Part shown: positions 12,601-27,600 of the stretch, in pieces
Numbering within the stretch: the first letter of the stretch is position 1
How the letters are laid out: each line of letters begins with the position of its first letter
Assembly (NCBI GenBank): GCA_029207755.1
Contig: JARCOQ010000003.1
Span: forward strand, 992,001-1,056,000
Direction: 5' to 3'
From: Chamaea fasciata
Taxonomy: Eukaryota; Chordata; Aves; Passeriformes; Sylviidae
Length of the DNA stretch: 64,000 bases
Translations under genes and position numbers: made by a program
The notes under the pieces: generated by a model
Seen by the model: only the letters and a program-made list of their open reading frames with translations
What the model was told of the DNA's origin: nothing
Databases searched by the model: none

Positions 12601-15600
12601 GAACAAATCAGCTTAAATTGAGTTTTAAGTAGAACACTGTGACTGTGCTGGGGCAGGTGAGGAGTGGGGGACGGCCGGGGGACAGGGCTTTGAGCTCTGA
12701 GTTGTGTAAACTTCTGGCCCGAGCTGACCTCTCAGTGCTGTCAGCATGTTTATTTCGTGAACTGCTTCGAGAACTTCTGCAGTGCTTTTGCAGAAAACTG
12801 GACTGTGAAGGGGAAGGGGGGTGCATCTTGTCCTGACCTTTGTTTCCAGTGACTGCACTGAAATAATTCTTGGAAGTGTAACGTGAGCTTTCTGCCCGTG
12901 ATACTGAAGCCTTCTAGAAAGGCTTCCTAAGTGCTGCCTGGGATGGTGAGCAGGCAGAGGGCAGGGGAGAGGAGCACAAAAGGGTGTGACATCTGCCTTG
13001 GACACCTGACAGCGTGGCATATGCTGATTGTGGTTCCTGTTCTACGGTTAACATGCTTCACCTGGTCGTTGCCAACTGGTCCAAAATCTTGAAAGGAGGG
13101 GTGTTCTCTGGCACTCAAGCGTGAAGTTATCAAACCAGCTCTTCTGGATGGATCAAACTGCTCTCACAGCTGTCAGCACTGTAGTTCTCCACCCTCTGAA
13201 GTGCTTGACTGATGGCCACGATGGTCTTTTCTGTAGGTAGGTTGGGAACTTTCAGATACATTAGGCTGGTTAATCAAAGGGGAAAAAAAAAAAGCCAGCA
13301 AACCAACTTGACCCAAACCAACCAAACAAACCCAGCTTGGTGCTCTGGACTTGGCTTCCAAATTCTGCTGGTAAGTGAAATCTAATAAGAGCTGAGGAGG
13401 GTCTAGGAGGAACCTTCTGTCCTGTTCCCTCTGAGCTAGTGAGCTTCAGTGGTGCACAATGCTGTTAGCAAGATGTGAGCTTGTAATGGCCAGACTGCGT
13501 GTAAGCTCTGGGTAGTGCTGGGGACAATCTGCTTGTTTATTAATGACTAATGGTAAAGGACCGTTCCACTTGTTTGTTCAGAAATCTTAGCCTGAAGAGG
13601 TTTTGTGTGTCTGTGCTCTGCACTGGCACAAGGATGCTGCTGCAGCCTGAGGTCTTTGAGGTCTGACAAGTTTGATGACTTCCAGATAGGACAGGATGGT
13701 TAATGCCAGGCTCCAAGTGAATGAAGAGAAGCTGCAGGTGTGGCTTCAAACCGTTTTTCAGCCTGCCCTGGTTTACAGACCCAGTCCCTTACTGCAGCTG
13801 GAGTGTGTATTTAAAGGAAAGAATAGAAGGCTGTTTCAAGTCACCGAGTTACACTTGTTACCAGTGGCACACCTTGAAGCGGAGGCTTTGGAACATTGTG
13901 TGAATGTGTTTGCTAAAACACAGGCACCTCTTCTTGGAGCCATCTGACTTCAATACTTTTGTCAACAGACTATTCCCTTCATGTTTCTGGACTGTGATGC
14001 TGGAAGCTTGCTTCCTGACTGTCAAAACCTTCCATGCCTGGGCTGTCCTCCCAAGTCTTCTGGCCTCCAAAGGATCCTATATGGGGCAAAGCTTGTTTAG
14101 AAACTCTTTCAAAAAAGAGCAGAGGGCTTGTTTAATATCTGGGAATACAAAAGCTTTAGGCCAAAGGTGAGAGGCTTTCCTCTGGGGTGGCCAGGCAGTG
14201 GTAGTGTAGTTTGCATAGTTTGGTGTCCTGTTGACAGATTTTCTTTTAGAAGTTACTCCTCCAGTTGTCAGGCCTGCTGTGATAATCACTTTGACCTAGG
14301 GTGACGCTGGGGGCTGTTTTGCACACCCACTTGGATAATGTTGGTGTTTAGTTCTAGCTGCTCAGGATTTAAGCACCCAAGTGTACTTCCTGTTCAAAGC
14401 AGGTACCATGCAAGCTTAATCTATTCAAACCAATTTTTTTTCAAGCCTTAATGCCACTGGGCTTTGGGAGAGCAAAAGATTTGATGCTTGGAAGTGGAAA
14501 CATCCTCTGTCATTTTGCAATTAAATGAATGTTGTCAGAGCTGGGTAAGGAGACAATTGCTGGAGAACATCAGGGTCAGCACGTTAGCAGTTTTTAAAGT
14601 TCATGGTAGTAACTGCAGTGTCTCGTTACTTCCAGAGAACTGGAGCCCTGTTCATCAGGCTTTTGCTGAGAATGGTATCTCCCATGCAGAGTGTGACAGG
14701 ACTCACTTGGCAGGTCCTCTGCCATGAATGAGGCTGTGTGTTCCATGGTGCCTCACGGATGCATCCTGCAGGAGAGCACTCCCTGTGTGGGCTGCTTCCC
14801 CAGGAAATGCCTGTGAGCAGCACATCAAGGGGCTGGGGGTGGCTGCTGCCTTGTCTTGGAGATGGAAACATGACTAGGACAGTGGACTGAAAATCATGCG
14901 TGATAATCCCAGATAAGTAACTGGTAGGAAGGTGCCTTTATCAGGTTTGTGCATGTGGCTTCCAGTAGGACACGGCAAAATGGAAATTGGGAGTGGGAGG
15001 CAATTCTGCAAGCACAAAGAGGCTTTCCAGATGCTTGTCAGGAATGGCGGAGTTGGTTTCTGCTGTGGGACAAACTTCAGTGTTGTGGTGCCTGAACAAG
15101 AGAGGAGACTACACCTTGGATAGGTTGCTTTGGTTTTCTTTGAGGCCTCTAATCAAATTATTTCCAGAAATCAGATAAATAGGATATTGGTCCTTGGTAT
15201 AGTGTGTGTCTGAAGGGCTGTGTTACTGTGCCATTCATTAGTAACTTTAGTCTGGGTTAGTTTTTTCAGCAACTGTTTTATTCTGAAAGGCTATTAATCC
15301 TTAAATTGTGTACAAAATAGTTTATCGTCTTGCAAACAGGGAATAGTGTTCCAAAGCCTGTGCTGTACTGGGACTTGAAACAGTGTTGGAATTATTCATC
15401 TGGTGTTTGTTATCCTGGGCTTCCTTGCTGGATCCATGGTCTTGCTTGTACCTGTTGGCAAACAAACCTGCTGACAGAAAAGTTTAATTTCCCCCAACAC
15501 CTGTACAACAGTACAAGAAGATGGTGACAGAAAAATGCCCTTTTTTGGTCCTCTTTGGAACAATTCATTTTTCTCCAGATAAAAGGCCCTTGACTTAAGA

Positions 15601-18600
15601 TGCCTTTAAAAGGGGTTTTGAAACTGAAAATCAGGGTTGGGTTTCTTTTTTTTTTTTTGTGATTCCTTAAGACGTAGAGAATGTCTAAAAGACAGAAGAT
15701 CTGAAATATAGGTGTCTATCTAAACCAAGACAATAGGCTAAACACAAAGCTTACGAAAATGGACTGTTGAGCTCTTTGCATTCCCAAGACCATCACCCTT
15801 GCTGCTGGAAATATAAGCCCAGCTCAAGGCTTCAGAATTATAAAGCAAGTGTTTCTTGCCCTGAGGTGTGAGTTACTGACGTGTTGTCACCTGTGGCTTT
15901 GCAGGGAAGCTGTATGAAGAGGAGGAGGACGACGCCCTGCCAGACTCGGACGCCCTGCCAGACTCAGATGACGAGGTGGAGCTGGACAAGCCACGCCCCA
16001 TACAGATTGTCCTTGCCCATGAAGACGACCACAACTTCGAGTTAGATGAATCAGCGTTGGAAAAGATCTTGCTTCAGGAGCATATTAAAGATCTGAACAT
16101 AGTAGTTGTGTCTGTAGCAGGAGCTTTCCGCAAAGGGAAATCGTTCCTGCTGGACTTCATGCTTAGATACATGTATAACAGGGTGAGTAATTTGGGGTTT
16201 TTCCTGCAGGAGAAGAGTACTTTGGTGTTTTAATGATTGCTCTTGGTGTTTGTGAACTTGAGCATAAATACAGCAGGTCACAGTTGTCTGATGTGTTGGG
16301 GCAGGGGAAGTCAGCCACTCCGCTTCTGCACAGTGAAGAAGGGTGTTTAAGTGACAGTTTTTCAATGTACCCTGTCCTGCAGTTGTCAAGGGAATTTATT
16401 GGTGTCCCAGTGTAAGTGGACACAAGAACTTGAATGATGAAGTGTGATGGCCTTCTGGCTGAGCTTTGGGGAAGGGCTTTTCCAGGGGGTGACTTGAAGG
16501 AAGCCTTGCTTTGACTTTATCTCCTGCCATCATATTGTAGCATTCACGTGCCCATTGTTGGGGAAATAAAAGTCTCACCAGATAGCTGCTGGAGAGCTAA
16601 ATCTGCTTAAATATGACGCATGGCAAAAAGGAGGAAGTTTCCTGTTTGCTGCTCGGATTGCATTTCTGAATGCAGTCCAGGAGCTCTTTAAAAAAAATCC
16701 TTTTAAATTATTGAATGATTAATGCCTGATCCAAAATTTAATTTCTTCTTTTAGTGTGTAGCTTTAGGCTAGCGTTGTCGTGTGACTGCTGTGCTTTGAA
16801 CCCTTGGCTTGTGTGGAGTAGGGTCTCCTGTGAACCATACACATCTGCCTGTCACAGGTTGTGGGGTGTTCCTTTTAGTCTGCGTTGTGAATATTGACAG
16901 GTCAGTGTTTTGTTGCTTTCTGAAGCTCTTAGAAACCCAGAACTGATTCCTTTTTTTTTGGTCCCTGTTCTTTGGAGCTAATTTGTGCTGGCAGGCTTGA
17001 GGGAAAACCAAGATGAGCTGTGCAGTTACAGGAAATACGGCAAATGAAGACTTCCTTCTCTCAGTCCCAGTAGTGCCTGATAATTGAGTTCCTCTCCCTC
17101 AGTCACCAAGAGCTCTGGAAGAAAGACCCTGGGGACAGGGTAGGAAGAATACAAAGTAGCCGGCTGGTACTCCTAACTTCTTGAGACTCTTTAAACCTAG
17201 GGAGGAAAAAGGTTTCATTTGATAGGAATGGTGTTCAAAATCAACCAACCAACAAAACCCCCAGCAATCCTTGCAAACAAAGGAAAACACAAACTCCTGT
17301 GTACAACAACAATCTGAGCAAGAAGCTGGGCTGGGCTGAGGTAGTGCAAGTTCCTTTTGAAAACAGAAGGGCTGGGCTTTAAATAGATACTCTTAATTTT
17401 CAGATTGTGTAATAAAACAAACGTGCATATAGCAAAACAGATCGAAATGCTGTTTCAGCCTTGTGTATCAGGCCTGTTTCCTTTATTGTGCAGTCACTTT
17501 TCTCAGTTTTCTATAAATGTCCTTCAGAAGAGCATTTGTTTCTCTTAAACTGAAGGTGAAGGCAAGCTTGGCCTGTACTCTGACAAGTGTTCCTTACCAA
17601 AAGCAGAGAGGTTTTGCTCTCCATGTGCTGCTTGTGGCCAGGCATTTCCATTCTGGAGCTGTAATGCTTGCAGGCCCTTAGCTGAGCTGATCCAACTCAG
17701 TGATGCATCAGAAGACACTGCACTCGGCTGAATTGTTTTTGTGCCAGCTCAGTGACGTAAATTGGCTCGGGGAAGGAGTTTGACAAGCCTCAGGACTGCT
17801 GCAAACTGATTGATGGGAGCTGGGGGTGATGGAGGATAAATGCAACGCCTCCTCTTTGGAGCACTCTTGAGTTGTACGAAGTCAAATGATATCCTCTGCT
17901 TCTCCAAATTTAGTACAGGAGGAGAGATCCTGGTAGAGTTTTATAGTGCTTAGTCTGAGCTCTCCATCTTTAGTCAGGCTCAATTGCAGGTCTGTATTTT
18001 CTGTGAACTAAACACTGCACAGGATACTGAAGGGACTACATTCAGCTCATGTCCCAGTCAAGCAATTTTGGGATGTCCTTTTGTGTGGATATTAACGTGC
18101 ATAATGAAAAACTCGACAAAAAACCCTTCAGAATCTCATTTTCTGGTCTTAAACTGAGGGCCTGAGGTCACGTGGAGAGTTGCCATTGTAAACATCTCCC
18201 TGGTGCCAGCCGAAGTCACAGGTAGGATTTTGGCGTGGCAGAGGTTGATCACTGCCTTTGGGGAGGTGGGCAGCTCATTCCAAACCCTTAGTGTGTTAGG
18301 ATTGCTCCTGTGAGATGGAACAGCAGCAGTTGTGTGCTCAGCAAGCTCCTGCACGGATCCTGTGGCCTTTAGCTTTAGTGAGAGATGGGTGCAGCAGCAC
18401 CTGTAAGTTTAGATGTAGAAGTTTATTTTTTTTTACAAGAGTGTAACCTTCTCATTTTGAATTAATCTTCAAGGTGTACTGTGTATTGATGCACTTGGGA
18501 AACAAAGCTGCATTGGGCTTTTCCTTAGTGTGGAGTAAACTTAGAGAAATTACCCTTTAGGTGACTGAGATAAAATTGAAGAGCAGCTTCTGGCTTGATT

Positions 18601-21600
18601 TCAGGTAGGAGCCTTTTTTCCTCCTCCCATCTCCTGTATGTCTTTCGAGCCAACTTGATGGATGGAGACTTAAAATACTGGGCTTTAGCTAAGGAAAGAT
18701 GTAGGTAACAAGCTAGGAGTGTTTCACAGTGGTGCAGAGGTCCGTCTGAGGGCAGCTTAAATACATCATCCATAAGATGAAGCAACTTCAGGTGAAGTTG
18801 TGTGTTAAAACAACAAGGTCTCCTGTGGTACAAATCAAAGGAGATCATATCTAGTGCTCATTGAGGGGCTTGTCAACCTGTTTGTGTGGTTTTGATCTGA
18901 TTTGTTACTAATGGGAGTAATGTCTGCCCCAAAATGGGATAAAGTATCCGTGTGTAAAAGAAAAATGGAACGTACTGAATGGCAGATTCTTTTCAAAAAG
19001 TTAAAAGCTGCAGTCCATTGACATGTAATGTGAAATATGACACAGCGTTGCCAAACTGTGTCCTGGACAAAGCAGGCTTGGGGCTTTCATTTCTAGAGTG
19101 GTCTTTGGAAACATAAACATCTGGGATAAAAAACTACCGGGAAAAGCTGTTCAGGTTTTGCTTAGTGTCTCTGGTAGAGGTGTATGCGCCTATCAGAGTA
19201 GACAGACCAAAGGGAAAAAGACAGGTGTACATACACGGAAATCCTACATGAAAGGAGTGGCAGGCAGACAGCAGTTTAACTGATGAGGGGCTACAGAAAA
19301 ACCTATCAAAGTGGAACTTCCTAGGGGTGCCTGCTCAACCTCCCTACTTACCAGTGCATGAAGTACGTGTCTGGGTTAGATGTGCTCATATAATGGCTGG
19401 GCTCTTGTGGGTGAGCTGCTGCTCTGCATTCCCTGTCCTTGAGGACCTCATTACAATTCCATCAGCCAGGAATGTTAGCTGCCAGCTGTACTCACCTCTC
19501 AGCCAGCTTCTCAGCTTTACTATGGGTGGGTTGATTGACATTTATCAAACTCTTAACCTGACCTTTCCTCCGTAACTGGCGAGTACAGACGGTAAGTCTT
19601 CTGGTCGTTGTCTTTTCTCTCTGGCTTCTGCAAGGTGGCATTGGGAGTCTTGGGCTGGCTTCTGTCAGTGCAGGGACTCAAATGCTCGGGCAGCTGTTAG
19701 TGAGGGGGAAGGGAGAGGATTAAGTTAAGATCAGGTGTTGTGTCCCTTGCAGAGGTTTAGCTGTTCCTGAGTTGAAATATCTGCTATTGTGTTTGAGCAG
19801 AGTTTTCTCAACTGGGAGAGTGGAACTGTTCTGTTCTCAATACCTCTGAGTGCTTGAGACTCAAAACCTGTGCACATTTACTCTTGACTGACTGAAAAGT
19901 TTCGCAGCCACTGAAATGCCATGGTGTTGCTTTGTGGGTGATCTTGAAACACAGCAGAGTAGCATTGTGTTTTAATATTTTGTGTAGTGCTGTCAGCTGG
20001 CTCTGAGGAAAATGTAATAGCAGTGTGGAAGTCTGCTAAAACATAGCATGTTTAAAAAAAAAATTAGAAATCTGCTCCTTGGTCTTCCATGAGTTTTTCC
20101 TTTTGTTTTGCAGACTTCTCCTTGCTGGATAGGTGGCAACACGGAGCCACTGACCGGGTTCACATGGAGAGGTGGATGTGAACGGGAGACCACCGGCATT
20201 CAGATTTGGAGTGAGGTGTTTGTAATTGATAAACCTAATGGAACGAAGGTGGGTGCTTGGCTCACTTCCCTTCATTTCCTCAGGGTCTCCCTTGGGAGAG
20301 TTGTAGGCTTTTGGTTAACTGGTGGGGGTTTTATGTTGTTTTTGTTTTTTAGTAAAGCAGGGAGGCTGTGGATACCCCATCCTGGGAGGTGTTCCTGGTC
20401 AGGTTCAGTGGGGCTCCAACCAACGTGGTCTAGTGGAAGGTGTCCCTGCCTTTGGCAGGGGGGTTGGAACAAGATGATCTTTAGAGGGGACTGTTTTTGT
20501 CATTCTAAAACTTAAATAGGATTTTTGCCTCTGTGTACACTATTAATGTCATCATGGATTTCACAGTGGCTGTTTGAGCACTGCTTGCTTTCCTTTGCAC
20601 TGGGAAGCTGTAGTGCACCTGGAAACTGTTGATCAGTGTGAGAATGGAGATTGATTCTTGCCAACCAGCAGAAAAATTCAACAGTGGTCTCATTCTGAGG
20701 GTGTTTGTTTTGGCAAAGTCTGCCCTGTCCAGGCTGCTGGGTGGGTTATCCTGGGAAAGTTGTAAAACTTTTATGGCTGTAAATACCAGCTACAGACAAA
20801 AACTGTGGTGAAAGTTCTGTAACACTGTTCTTTGAAGGGTGAGAATGTGTTCTAGTGAAATGTAGTGCATGGCTGTAAGTGCTTCAGTGTCTGGAAGCTG
20901 GTCCTACCATATAATTTTAACAGGCAGTCTGTGAAAAAGGATTAATTCTAACAGTGGGGGGATAAAAAGCACTAACTTGATTCTTTTTTAACTCTTAAGT
21001 CAGTTTAACTGCAAAGTTTACTTCGAGGTGCTTATGCTGAAACAAAGTGTTACTGTCATTAATAAATATTTACTCCACAGTAGTGGTGGTGATCTTGAGC
21101 TGTTTGTGTTCTGAACCATCAGCTTTAGGTTATTTAAATTTCATACCCTGTGCATTTGCAAAGGGAACATCTGATGCCCAATCTGTGGGACGTGGATTTT
21201 AAAAATAGTGGCTTAGCGGTGTTTAACAAGTTTCACAGCTAACCAAACATTTCTCTGGTTAAAAACCAGCTATGTTGTGTGAATCTGCTTATGCTTTGGG
21301 AACAAATCACTCACTTGTTCCTGCTCATCAGTGGAAAAGAGAAGGGAAATGTCGTAGATCCCAAAGATGGGAGTTGGACTGATAAACTTCTTTCATTAAT
21401 ATCGCTTCCTTCCTTGTTATTCCAGCAGGTCGTCAGTATCTGTGTTTATCTTGTTTTCTGCTGAAAGGAATTATTTTAAGATACATATATACACATATTT
21501 ATATATATTAATAAGTACCCATCTTCCTCTTAGCTCTAACGAGCTATGCTAGGTCTGCAGCTGAGGCTGATGTCCTTCCAGTGGAGCTGTCAGTTACTCT

Positions 21601-24600
21601 GCAGGGCACCCCACTGCGCCAGGGAGGGCTGTTTATGTGGGAGAAGGTGGCCAGGCACTTGCAGCTGATGCCAGAGCCGTCTTGGTGCTGCTTCCTCAGC
21701 TGTGCGTGTGTGTGCAGGGCTGAGGTTTCACAGGCAGGCACGGGGGCAGAGGCTTGCCCTGCTTGGAACAGGCCTTACCCAGTGGCCTGGCGTGGGAGAG
21801 CGTCCCTGACCTGGCTAACTGCTGCTGTTTTTCAAACCCTGCAGGTTGCTGTACTACTCATGGATACCCAAGGTGCCTTTGATAGCCAATCCACTATCAA
21901 AGACTGTGCAACGGTTTTTGCCCTGAGCACCATGACCAGCTCTGTCCAGGTGAGAGCGTCTCTGATGGCAGAACCCTCTGTCCTGAACGTGCACAGAGTA
22001 TCTCTTGAGCCACACTTGAGAAGTTCACCCGTGTATCTCCCTCCAGCTCTGATTGAAAACTCCATGCTTTGTCTGTTTTCAGTGTGGTACATAAAGTACC
22101 CCAGTTGCTCTGTGGAATCAAGGTTGTGCAAGGCCAGGCTGAGTTAAATTGCTGACAGAACTGGGAAATCCCCTTCCCCCCAGGATGTCAAAGTAGGAAC
22201 TGCTTCTTTACAGATGTTGTTACAGAATCTTTTTTTAAGGCCGTAGATATGGTTTGTGGTGACATAAAGCTGTGATCAACCAAACTTAATATTGCTGCTT
22301 CTGTTCAAGTGTCAGTTAAACTCCTGACAATTGTGCTGTACCCAAAACTACCTCTGAGCTTGTGCCTTAGAAGTGCCAAAAGTGAGCAGGTTTTTGAGGG
22401 CTGACAAGTGACTTTGTTCGTGCCACAACCTAAAAGGAACAGGAGTATGCAGCACACTGCTTCTGTCCTGTGGAGTTGGCTCTGGTGGATCGTTTTTGAA
22501 TAGGGTGGTGACTTTTGTTTGAGATGTGTTCTGTGACACCTTTCTACTTGCTGACTTCTGTGTAGTTACACTTTTTCTGGAGGGAGCAGAAATACTCCAT
22601 GTGTGAAAGAGACTATATGAATGCAAGACAGTGGTTTCACGTGACACTGTAATTCTCTGGCTGTCTCTTGCAGGTATACAACTTGTCTCAGAATATTCAG
22701 GAAGATGACCTTCAGCATTTGCAGGTAGGAATGTGGTGAATCTGTTAAACTGCGTCTGAACTGATAGCCTTGACAATGTTCTGGAAGTTACTGTTCATGT
22801 ACCTGACGTGGGAGCTGTTTCCTGCTTCATGTAAAACACTGGGTTTGACCTGACACTGAAACTGGTACGGTCTGTAAAAACTGTGTTTGCATTAGCTCCA
22901 TGATGCTTCTCCTGTGCCAGTGTAGAGGTAAAATAGTACAGGCTTCTAATCTGGCTGATTCTTTTAAACTCTGTTCTCTGTGTTGCAAGTTCTGAAATTC
23001 CCGAAAAAATGAGAAAGGAAAATGATTTATGGAAATAATTAATGGTGAAATTCCAGTGTTTCACTTTTTTTCCTAAAATAGGAAAATCGATGTTTTTTTC
23101 CTAAGTTAGTAAGGAAGTGTTGGAGTTTGGGTCAGGCCAGAAGGAGTCTTCTGCCCAGAAGCCATCTCTGGTTTTTCAGCTGAGAAACTCCTGCAGAGTT
23201 TTATTTCTGCTTAGCAATCAAAGCAGGAGAATGTTGTCTTCCCTTCACCATGGGGTTTTTATCCTCTGATGGAACATCATGGCCACAGGACACTGAATTC
23301 TGAATTCATGTGAATGGTGCAAGAACCTTATCTCCTTAACTGAAAACCTGTAGCTTTAGGGAATATTTTGTGTATTACCAAATGCCAAGGCTCAGGGTGA
23401 CAAGGGTTGGGAAAGCTGTGTTAAATTAATCTTGTGAGTTCCCAGGTGCTCTTGTGATCAACCCTGGATCTGTCCCTTGAGCCATAATTCACCTGAGACA
23501 TTCCAGGAGTTAGTTCAGTGCAGAATAATGATTAGTACTGGAGAATTCTGGCGTGCTTCCATCATCTGAACCACCAATATCTGTGAGGAGGGGCGTGGAT
23601 GGACCCTGGCAGTACTGCTCTGCTGTGCAGCCAGCACAGTCATCCCTAATTCCTGTTCTTGGGGCTGGCCTGGCTGCTCAGGCCACGGAGGAATGCTGCT
23701 GCTGCCATTGAAGATGGTGAAAGCAGCAAAGGAAGACAGCTGAGCCTTGCCTTTCTCCTGGAGGGAAGGAACAATTGTCAGTTAAGGTCACGGGCTGGAG
23801 CAGAGATCTGAGAAGCTGCTGAACTTGGCTTGTATTTAAATGCCTGATACATTGGCTAGAGCCAAGCTCCCTGGGATTTCCAGGAATAAACCTTTTGTGG
23901 GAAGTAAGGGGCAAATGTTAAGCTTAGCCTAGGAAGCAAGAGCTGGAAACTGGCTTGGTGAGAAAGGCAGCCAGCTTTTCTCTGAGAATAGCCCACAAGC
24001 CACCCACTTGAACCTGCAGTGTGTTGACAGTTCAGGAATGGCACTGTGAGGCCTGTGGGAATCATGTCTCCTACCTGAATCTTTCCGAGGGTTGGTTCGC
24101 TCATTATTGAACTTTGTTTGCCGTTCTCGACCTGTAGTAAGATCTAAGATTGAATGCTTTTATTTTTTTAGTGACATAATAGAATGTTTGAGAGCAGAAG
24201 AATGTGTTTTCTGTGTGGCACACCCTTACACTGCTCTTTCTCTCAGTTGTTTACAGAATATGGAAGACTAGCTATGGAAGAAATTTACCAAAAGCCGTTT
24301 CAGGTAACTGTGTGTTAAATGGATTTAAGCAGTTGAATGTGTAGAAAATGAGCTCAGGATAATTTCTGAAGAGAAGCTAGTTGGGCTGAAGGTAACCAGT
24401 TCTTTGCAAGACTAATTTTCCTTCGGCGTTGCCATATGGCTTTGCAAAAACCCAGTGGAAAAACGCTGAAGAGGATCACATTTTGGGCAAGTATAGCTTT
24501 GTGCTTGAGTTATAAGGCATAAAAGGAATCAAAATGTCAAGTGATGTGCAGGTGTTAAGGAGAAAAATTTTGTGCTACCTTCTTATTTGTTACTCTGAGA

Positions 24601-27600
24601 TATGGTTGGCCTTTGCTGGTGATAGATGGTTCTGAGAAAAGGTCCTGTTTGGTGATGGATTTTTTGTTGAGTTGGCTTTTTAAACAAGCAAACTCTTGCA
24701 CCACAGAACTACAAGTCTGCTTCATTTAGAGCAGCCAGATACACCAAAAAACTTCCACAGCATCCTTGCTTGTTATCTATAATATATTTAGAGCAGCCAA
24801 ATACTTTAAATAATCACAAGTGATAGAATTTTCGACCTTAGGAACGATGCAAACCATTCAGTGCTGTTGTTCTTCCTGTTGCAGACATTAATGTTCTTAA
24901 TTAGAGATTGGAGTTATCCTTATGAACATGCATATGGCTTGGAAGGAGGAAGAAAGTTCCTGGAGAAAAGATTGCAGGTGTGTTATCCTCAGTAATCCTG
25001 TTCTGATCTTCGAAGTGACACCTTGCTGTCAAGGCAATGATGCATCATGAGCTGGCTCCTTGTGCTAATAAAACACATCTGTGGAGTTTCCACTTATAGG
25101 AAAAGTTGACATTATCAGGTTCAGGAATAAAAGCTTAAACTTTTGCTTTTACAAAAGCTTAAACGCACTTTTGTGCTCTTACTGCTTTTAGGTTAATCTT
25201 GATTGCAGTGCTGTAAAACTGCTAGCAGTTCTTACTGCCTTTTTTTTTTTCCCTTCAGGTAAAGCAAAACCAACATGAAGAGCTACAGAATGTAAGGAAG
25301 CATATTCACTCCTGTTTCAGTAATCTTGGGTGTTTCCTGTTGCCCCACCCTGGTCTTAAAGTTGCAACAAATCCAAATTTTGATGGGAGATTGAATGGTA
25401 GGAAGCTTTTCGTTTTGTGTTTCTTGATTCAGATCACTGAGTTTGTTTTCTTACATGATGGAAGTTAAGCACTGTAGTGGTTTGCTATTGAAATGCCTGA
25501 CTGGAAAATATAAGGCTAAAAGGTGAAGCTGCAGAATTTAGCAATGTGCATTGTGTGCTCCTTTTGGTGGTTTGAAAGCAGAGGAATTAAGCAGGCAGAG
25601 GGAATGGAAATCTTCGTGTCTAGCTGTTCATTGTAATCTGATAACTTGAGACATGCTTAAAGGTCATTAAATAGAGATTCCAAAGATAACTGAGGGCTCC
25701 AGAAGGCAGAATTCCCAAGATTAAAGACTTTGCTTTCTGGAAAGGCTTTTCTCTAGGAACTGAGCCACAGGTCAGCTCTGAAATGGCTGAAATGAAAGCC
25801 CCGGGGTTCTGCTACTGCAGAATGAGAGGCAGAGGGAATGCACCAGGATGGCCAAGGCTGTAAAAGTGAGTTGCAGTGGTGGGGTGCCAGCCCCTGCTGT
25901 GCTGAGGGCGCACACCTCTGGGCTCCTTGGGCATTGGTGTGGTTGGGGAAGTGCATTTCAAACGTTGGAAGGACTGTGGAACCTCGTTCTCCCAGTGTGA
26001 AGTTAAGATTGGTAGATTAAGAGCAGGTAGAACTCACTAAAGCTATATTATGTGTGAAAGCCTTTAAATACCTTAAAAATGCAGTTCAGAGTTGTGATGC
26101 TGTGGATTTAGAAGGATTGTGGGCTATCAGTGCTCCTTTAGGAGATACGAGATTGAAAACTAACCCCTTTTCTCCTGGAATTGATTGAATTTTACTAGAT
26201 ATAGATGAGGAATTTAAGAATGAACTGCGGAATCTGGTACCGTTACTGCTTGCCCCTGAAAACTTGGTAGAAAAAGAGATTAGTGGATCCAAGGTGACCT
26301 GTAGAGATCTTGTAGAATACTTCAAGGTAAGCAAACTCATACTAATTATTTCTGTTAATAGCTTAAAAGACAGCATTCTAATTTTAGGCCACGTTGTTCC
26401 CAGAGAAGATAAGATATCTAGGCTGACACTCGCTGATCATCAGCTCACTTTTATTTTCATTTCATTACTCTGACTTTCCAGAACTGGCACACTGCTTCCT
26501 AACAGTACAGCTCTTTGCAAGCTACTCTTGGCAAAATTTGTGGGTTGGTGGCTTTTATTTTCCTCTCTGTGAATGGGTTGAAATAGCTCAAGCTTTATTA
26601 GATATTTTTTTTCCTACTTTGAAATCCCAGTTGTGGCGGGTTTTTTGTTTGGTTTGTTTTGGTTATTTTTAATTAAAGCAGGCCTAACGCAGTTTTTACA
26701 GGTTGAAAAACACCTCTCAAACTGCTAGGCATGCAATGAAAATTTCAAATCCTCCCCTCTGGATTTTTAACGTGCAAGAAAGGTTCTTTCTAAGCACTTG
26801 CATGTGTGTAGCACCACTATGCTCTGAAATATTTATGTATGATCCTCACAGCTGTTAGTCTTGAGCTTTTTTGGTATCGTGGTGACACCAGCAGAAATGT
26901 GATAACATAATCTCTGCATCACCAGGGATTGGTCTGGTGTGTGTAGCCTTTTTTTTTTTTTCTTTTTAATTGGAATGACTTAGACAGTTGGCTTGGTAAG
27001 AATGATGCCACTGACTCCTAAAGACAGGAATTCTGCATTGCTGCTTTGGGGATAGAAAAGTTGGGCTGATGTTAAGGAACAAACTCTGCAATGAAGGAGT
27101 CGGAGCCCAGAGCTGGTTCAACTTCAGTTCTAAAACAAAGTAACTTCTTAAAAGGCAAGACCTGGTGTGGGATGCAGAAGTGTTGGCTGTTCTGGCAGGT
27201 GTAAAATCAACACGGGAGCCCAGGGTTCAGTCTCTCTGTTTACACGGTTGCACGCTGCTTTTTGCTCCAGCTTTTCTCTAGTAGAGCCCACTCAGGTACA
27301 GTGCAGGGAGTGCATGCTCAGCAGCAGTTACGAATGATTAAATCCTAAAAACCCAGGTGTCAAACCTGTGCTGGGAAGGTGACTGACATCCTGTGTGCAG
27401 TCGGGGAGCAGCGCTGCGGGGTGCTGCAGAGATGCCCTGCTTATGTAACTAAAGAGGGCTGCTCCCTTGGGACTGTGCATCTGCAGCGGAGATTGTGAGG
27501 CCTGAGTTGGCAGCTGGAGGGCTTTTACTGGGAGGAAATAGCTGCAGAAGCAAGGAGGGTGTCAAGGGAACAGAGTCCTGTATAACTCTATATGTTTTTG

